This document shows positions 62,962 to 64,000 of a stretch of 64,000 nt of DNA, piece by piece. Under the pieces are notes generated by a model. It saw nothing but the letters and a program-made list of their open reading frames with translations. It was not told where the DNA came from and made no database searches. Positions within the stretch are counted from its first letter, which is position 1; every line of letters begins with the position of its first letter. The position numbers and the translations under genes were made by a program. This DNA comes from JBGVSA01 sp047605765 (GTDB lineage: Bacteria > Pseudomonadota > Gammaproteobacteria > Burkholderiales > Rhodocyclaceae): the NCBI GenBank assembly GCA_047605765.1, contig JASGFB010000002.1, positions 1 to 64,000 of the forward strand, read 5' to 3'.

Positions 62962-64000
62962 TCAGTCCATTGTCGCCATTGCCCGACGCGCCAAGGCCCC
63001 CACCAGGGCGGCGAATACCGCCACCACCAGCAGGCCCACGCCCAGTCCCCAGTGGTGGGCCAGGAAGCCGATCAACGGCGGACCGACCATGAAGCCGAGG
63101 TAGCCCGCACCCGACACGGCGGCGATGCCGTTGGCGGCCGGTACGCCGGGCACCCGGGCGGCGGCCGAGAACAACACCGGCACGATGTTCGAAAAGCCCA
63201 GGCCGACCAGCGCGAAGCCCGCCAGCGCTGCCCACGGCTGGCTGATCGCCAGGGCCGCCAGCATGGCCAGCGCCGCCAGCCAGGCCGATAGTGTCAGGGT
63301 GCGTCGCGCGCCCAGGCGGGCACGCACGAAATCGCCGCCGAAGCGGCCGGCCGCCATGGCGGCCGAGAAGGTGCCATAGGCCAGGGCGGCGATGGCGACC
63401 GGGCTGTCCAGCACGCGCACCATATAGAGCGTGCTCCAGTCATACATGGCGCCTTCGCCGATCAAGCCGAAGGCCGCCAGCATGCCGAGCAGAAGCAATA
63501 GCCCGCGTGGCAGCCGGAAGGGCGCGTCGGCGTGTTCCGGTGCATGCGTGTGTTCGGCCGGCAGCATATGGCCGGCGGCCAGCCAGATGGATGCGAAGCA
63601 CATCACCCCGACCCCCGCCAGATGCCACACCGGCGCGATGCCGGCAGCGGCCACGCTGCTGCCCAGCAGCGCGCCGGCCATGCCGCCGAGGCTGAAGAAA
63701 CCGTGGAACGAAGACATGATGGGCCGCGCATAGGCGGTCTCCACCGCCACCGCTTCGGCATTCATCGCCACGTCGAAACTGCCGTTGGCCAGGCCGAACA
63801 CGAACAGCACCGCCATGGCGGCGAAATAGCTGGGCATGTGCAGCAACAGGGCCAACGACAGGCACAGGACCAGGCCGGCCGCCAGCACCACCGGCCGCGC
63901 ACCGTGGCGCGCCACCCAATTGCCGACGCGCGTGAGGGCGATCAGCGAACCGAGGCCGGCGGCCAGCATCAGCCACGACAGTTCGGCCTCGGTCAGGTCA
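62962..64000 (-). CDS. MFS transporter, 5' end outside window
   Basis: At least 346 residues of a major facilitator permease; the frame stays open to the end of the window (ELSWLMLAAGLGSLIAL at the visible start), so the N-terminus is missing. About eleven helices are visible, with a long loop after the sixth. The pattern, including GLANGSFDVAMN and SFHGFFSLGGMAGAL, fits the YbjJ-type MFS group of unknown substrate. Confidence 0.88.
   Translation of the reverse strand, partial: DLTEAELSWLMLAAGLGSLIALTRVGNWVARHGARPVVLAAGLVLCLSLALLLHMPSYFAAMAVLFVFGLANGSFDVAMNAEAVAVETAYARPIMSSFHGFFSLGGMAGALLGSSVAAAGIAPVWHLAGVGVMCFASIWLAAGHMLPAEHTHAPEHADAPFRLPRGLLLLLGMLAAFGLIGEGAMYDWSTLYMVRVLDSPVAIAALAYGTFSAAMAAGRFGGDFVRARLGARRTLTLSAWLAALAMLAALAISQPWAALAGFALVGLGFSNIVPVLFSAAARVPGVPAANGIAAVSGAGYLGFMVGPPLIGFLAHHWGLGVGLLVVAVFAALVGALARRAMATMD

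Overview
The window is high-GC, densely packed bacterial chromosome and reads as a betaproteobacterium, most likely Burkholderiales; I cannot fix the genus. The pointers are a suhB / trmJ / cysE-iscR-iscSUA-hscBA-fdx-iscX block, a glucokinase fused to an RpiR/HexR regulator next to a sugar ABC transporter, DUF4936 and DUF6116 genes, MltG-Tmk-HolB-PilZ-TatD in series, and polar flagellin. No rRNA, tRNA, CRISPR array, insertion sequence or prophage was seen.

Layout. 1-8.3 kb: housekeeping (DMT permease tail, tadA, acetyltransferase, ygfZ, then mltG-tmk-holB-pilZ-tatD, and suhB facing them). 8.4-17 kb: trmJ, then cysE and the complete ISC iron-sulfur operon. Good type-1 IscR operators lie before both cysE and iscR, and there is an extra NifS-like cysteine desulfurase between iscR and iscS. 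17-30 kb: sugar catabolism. glk and zwf run leftward and edd rightward from a shared region with HexR-like palindromes, followed by a sugar ABC transporter (binding protein, two permeases, ATPase) ending in the Glk-HexR fusion and a short-chain dehydrogenase-like protein. 30-31 kb: a Fur-box/hemP unit followed by a second-type ribosomal protein S4 resembling cyanobacterial and plastid S4. 31.4-33.8 kb: a secreted PL1 pectate-lyase lipoprotein with a polyserine linker. 33.9-35.4 kb: a lower-GC islet with a type VI secretion amidase effector and its immunity gene (Tae4/Tai4), partly duplicated so that a second immunity gene follows an internally deleted effector remnant. 35.4-41.8 kb: typA, a purine nucleoside phosphorylase, def, a ferredoxin-NADP reductase and a LexA-controlled UvrD-like helicase. 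41.8-47.4 kb: a leftward Pot-type ABC importer with a GntR regulator and an Asp/Glu/hydantoin racemase-like protein. 47.6-52.2 kb: MarR, DUF3016, then the pyruvate formate-lyase pair pflA/pflB. 52.5-60.5 kb: rhlE, then a hexuronate cassette (uxaC, an SDR mannonate oxidoreductase-like gene, a divergent GntR, TRAP transporter dctPQM). 60.9-64 kb: flagellin, a small Tyr/Arg-rich exported protein and a truncated MFS permease.

How it fits together. The organism appears to take up hexoses by ABC transport, phosphorylate them and run them through zwf/edd under a HexR-type repressor (pgl and eda are not in the window). It also appears to cut pectin outside the cell and import and isomerise uronates. 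Iron status feeds in twice, through IscR (cysteine supply plus Fe-S assembly) and Fur (hemP plus an alternative S4). The most unusual items are the Fur-linked S4 paralogue, the duplicated Tae4/Tai4 module, and IscR operators in front of both cysE and iscR.
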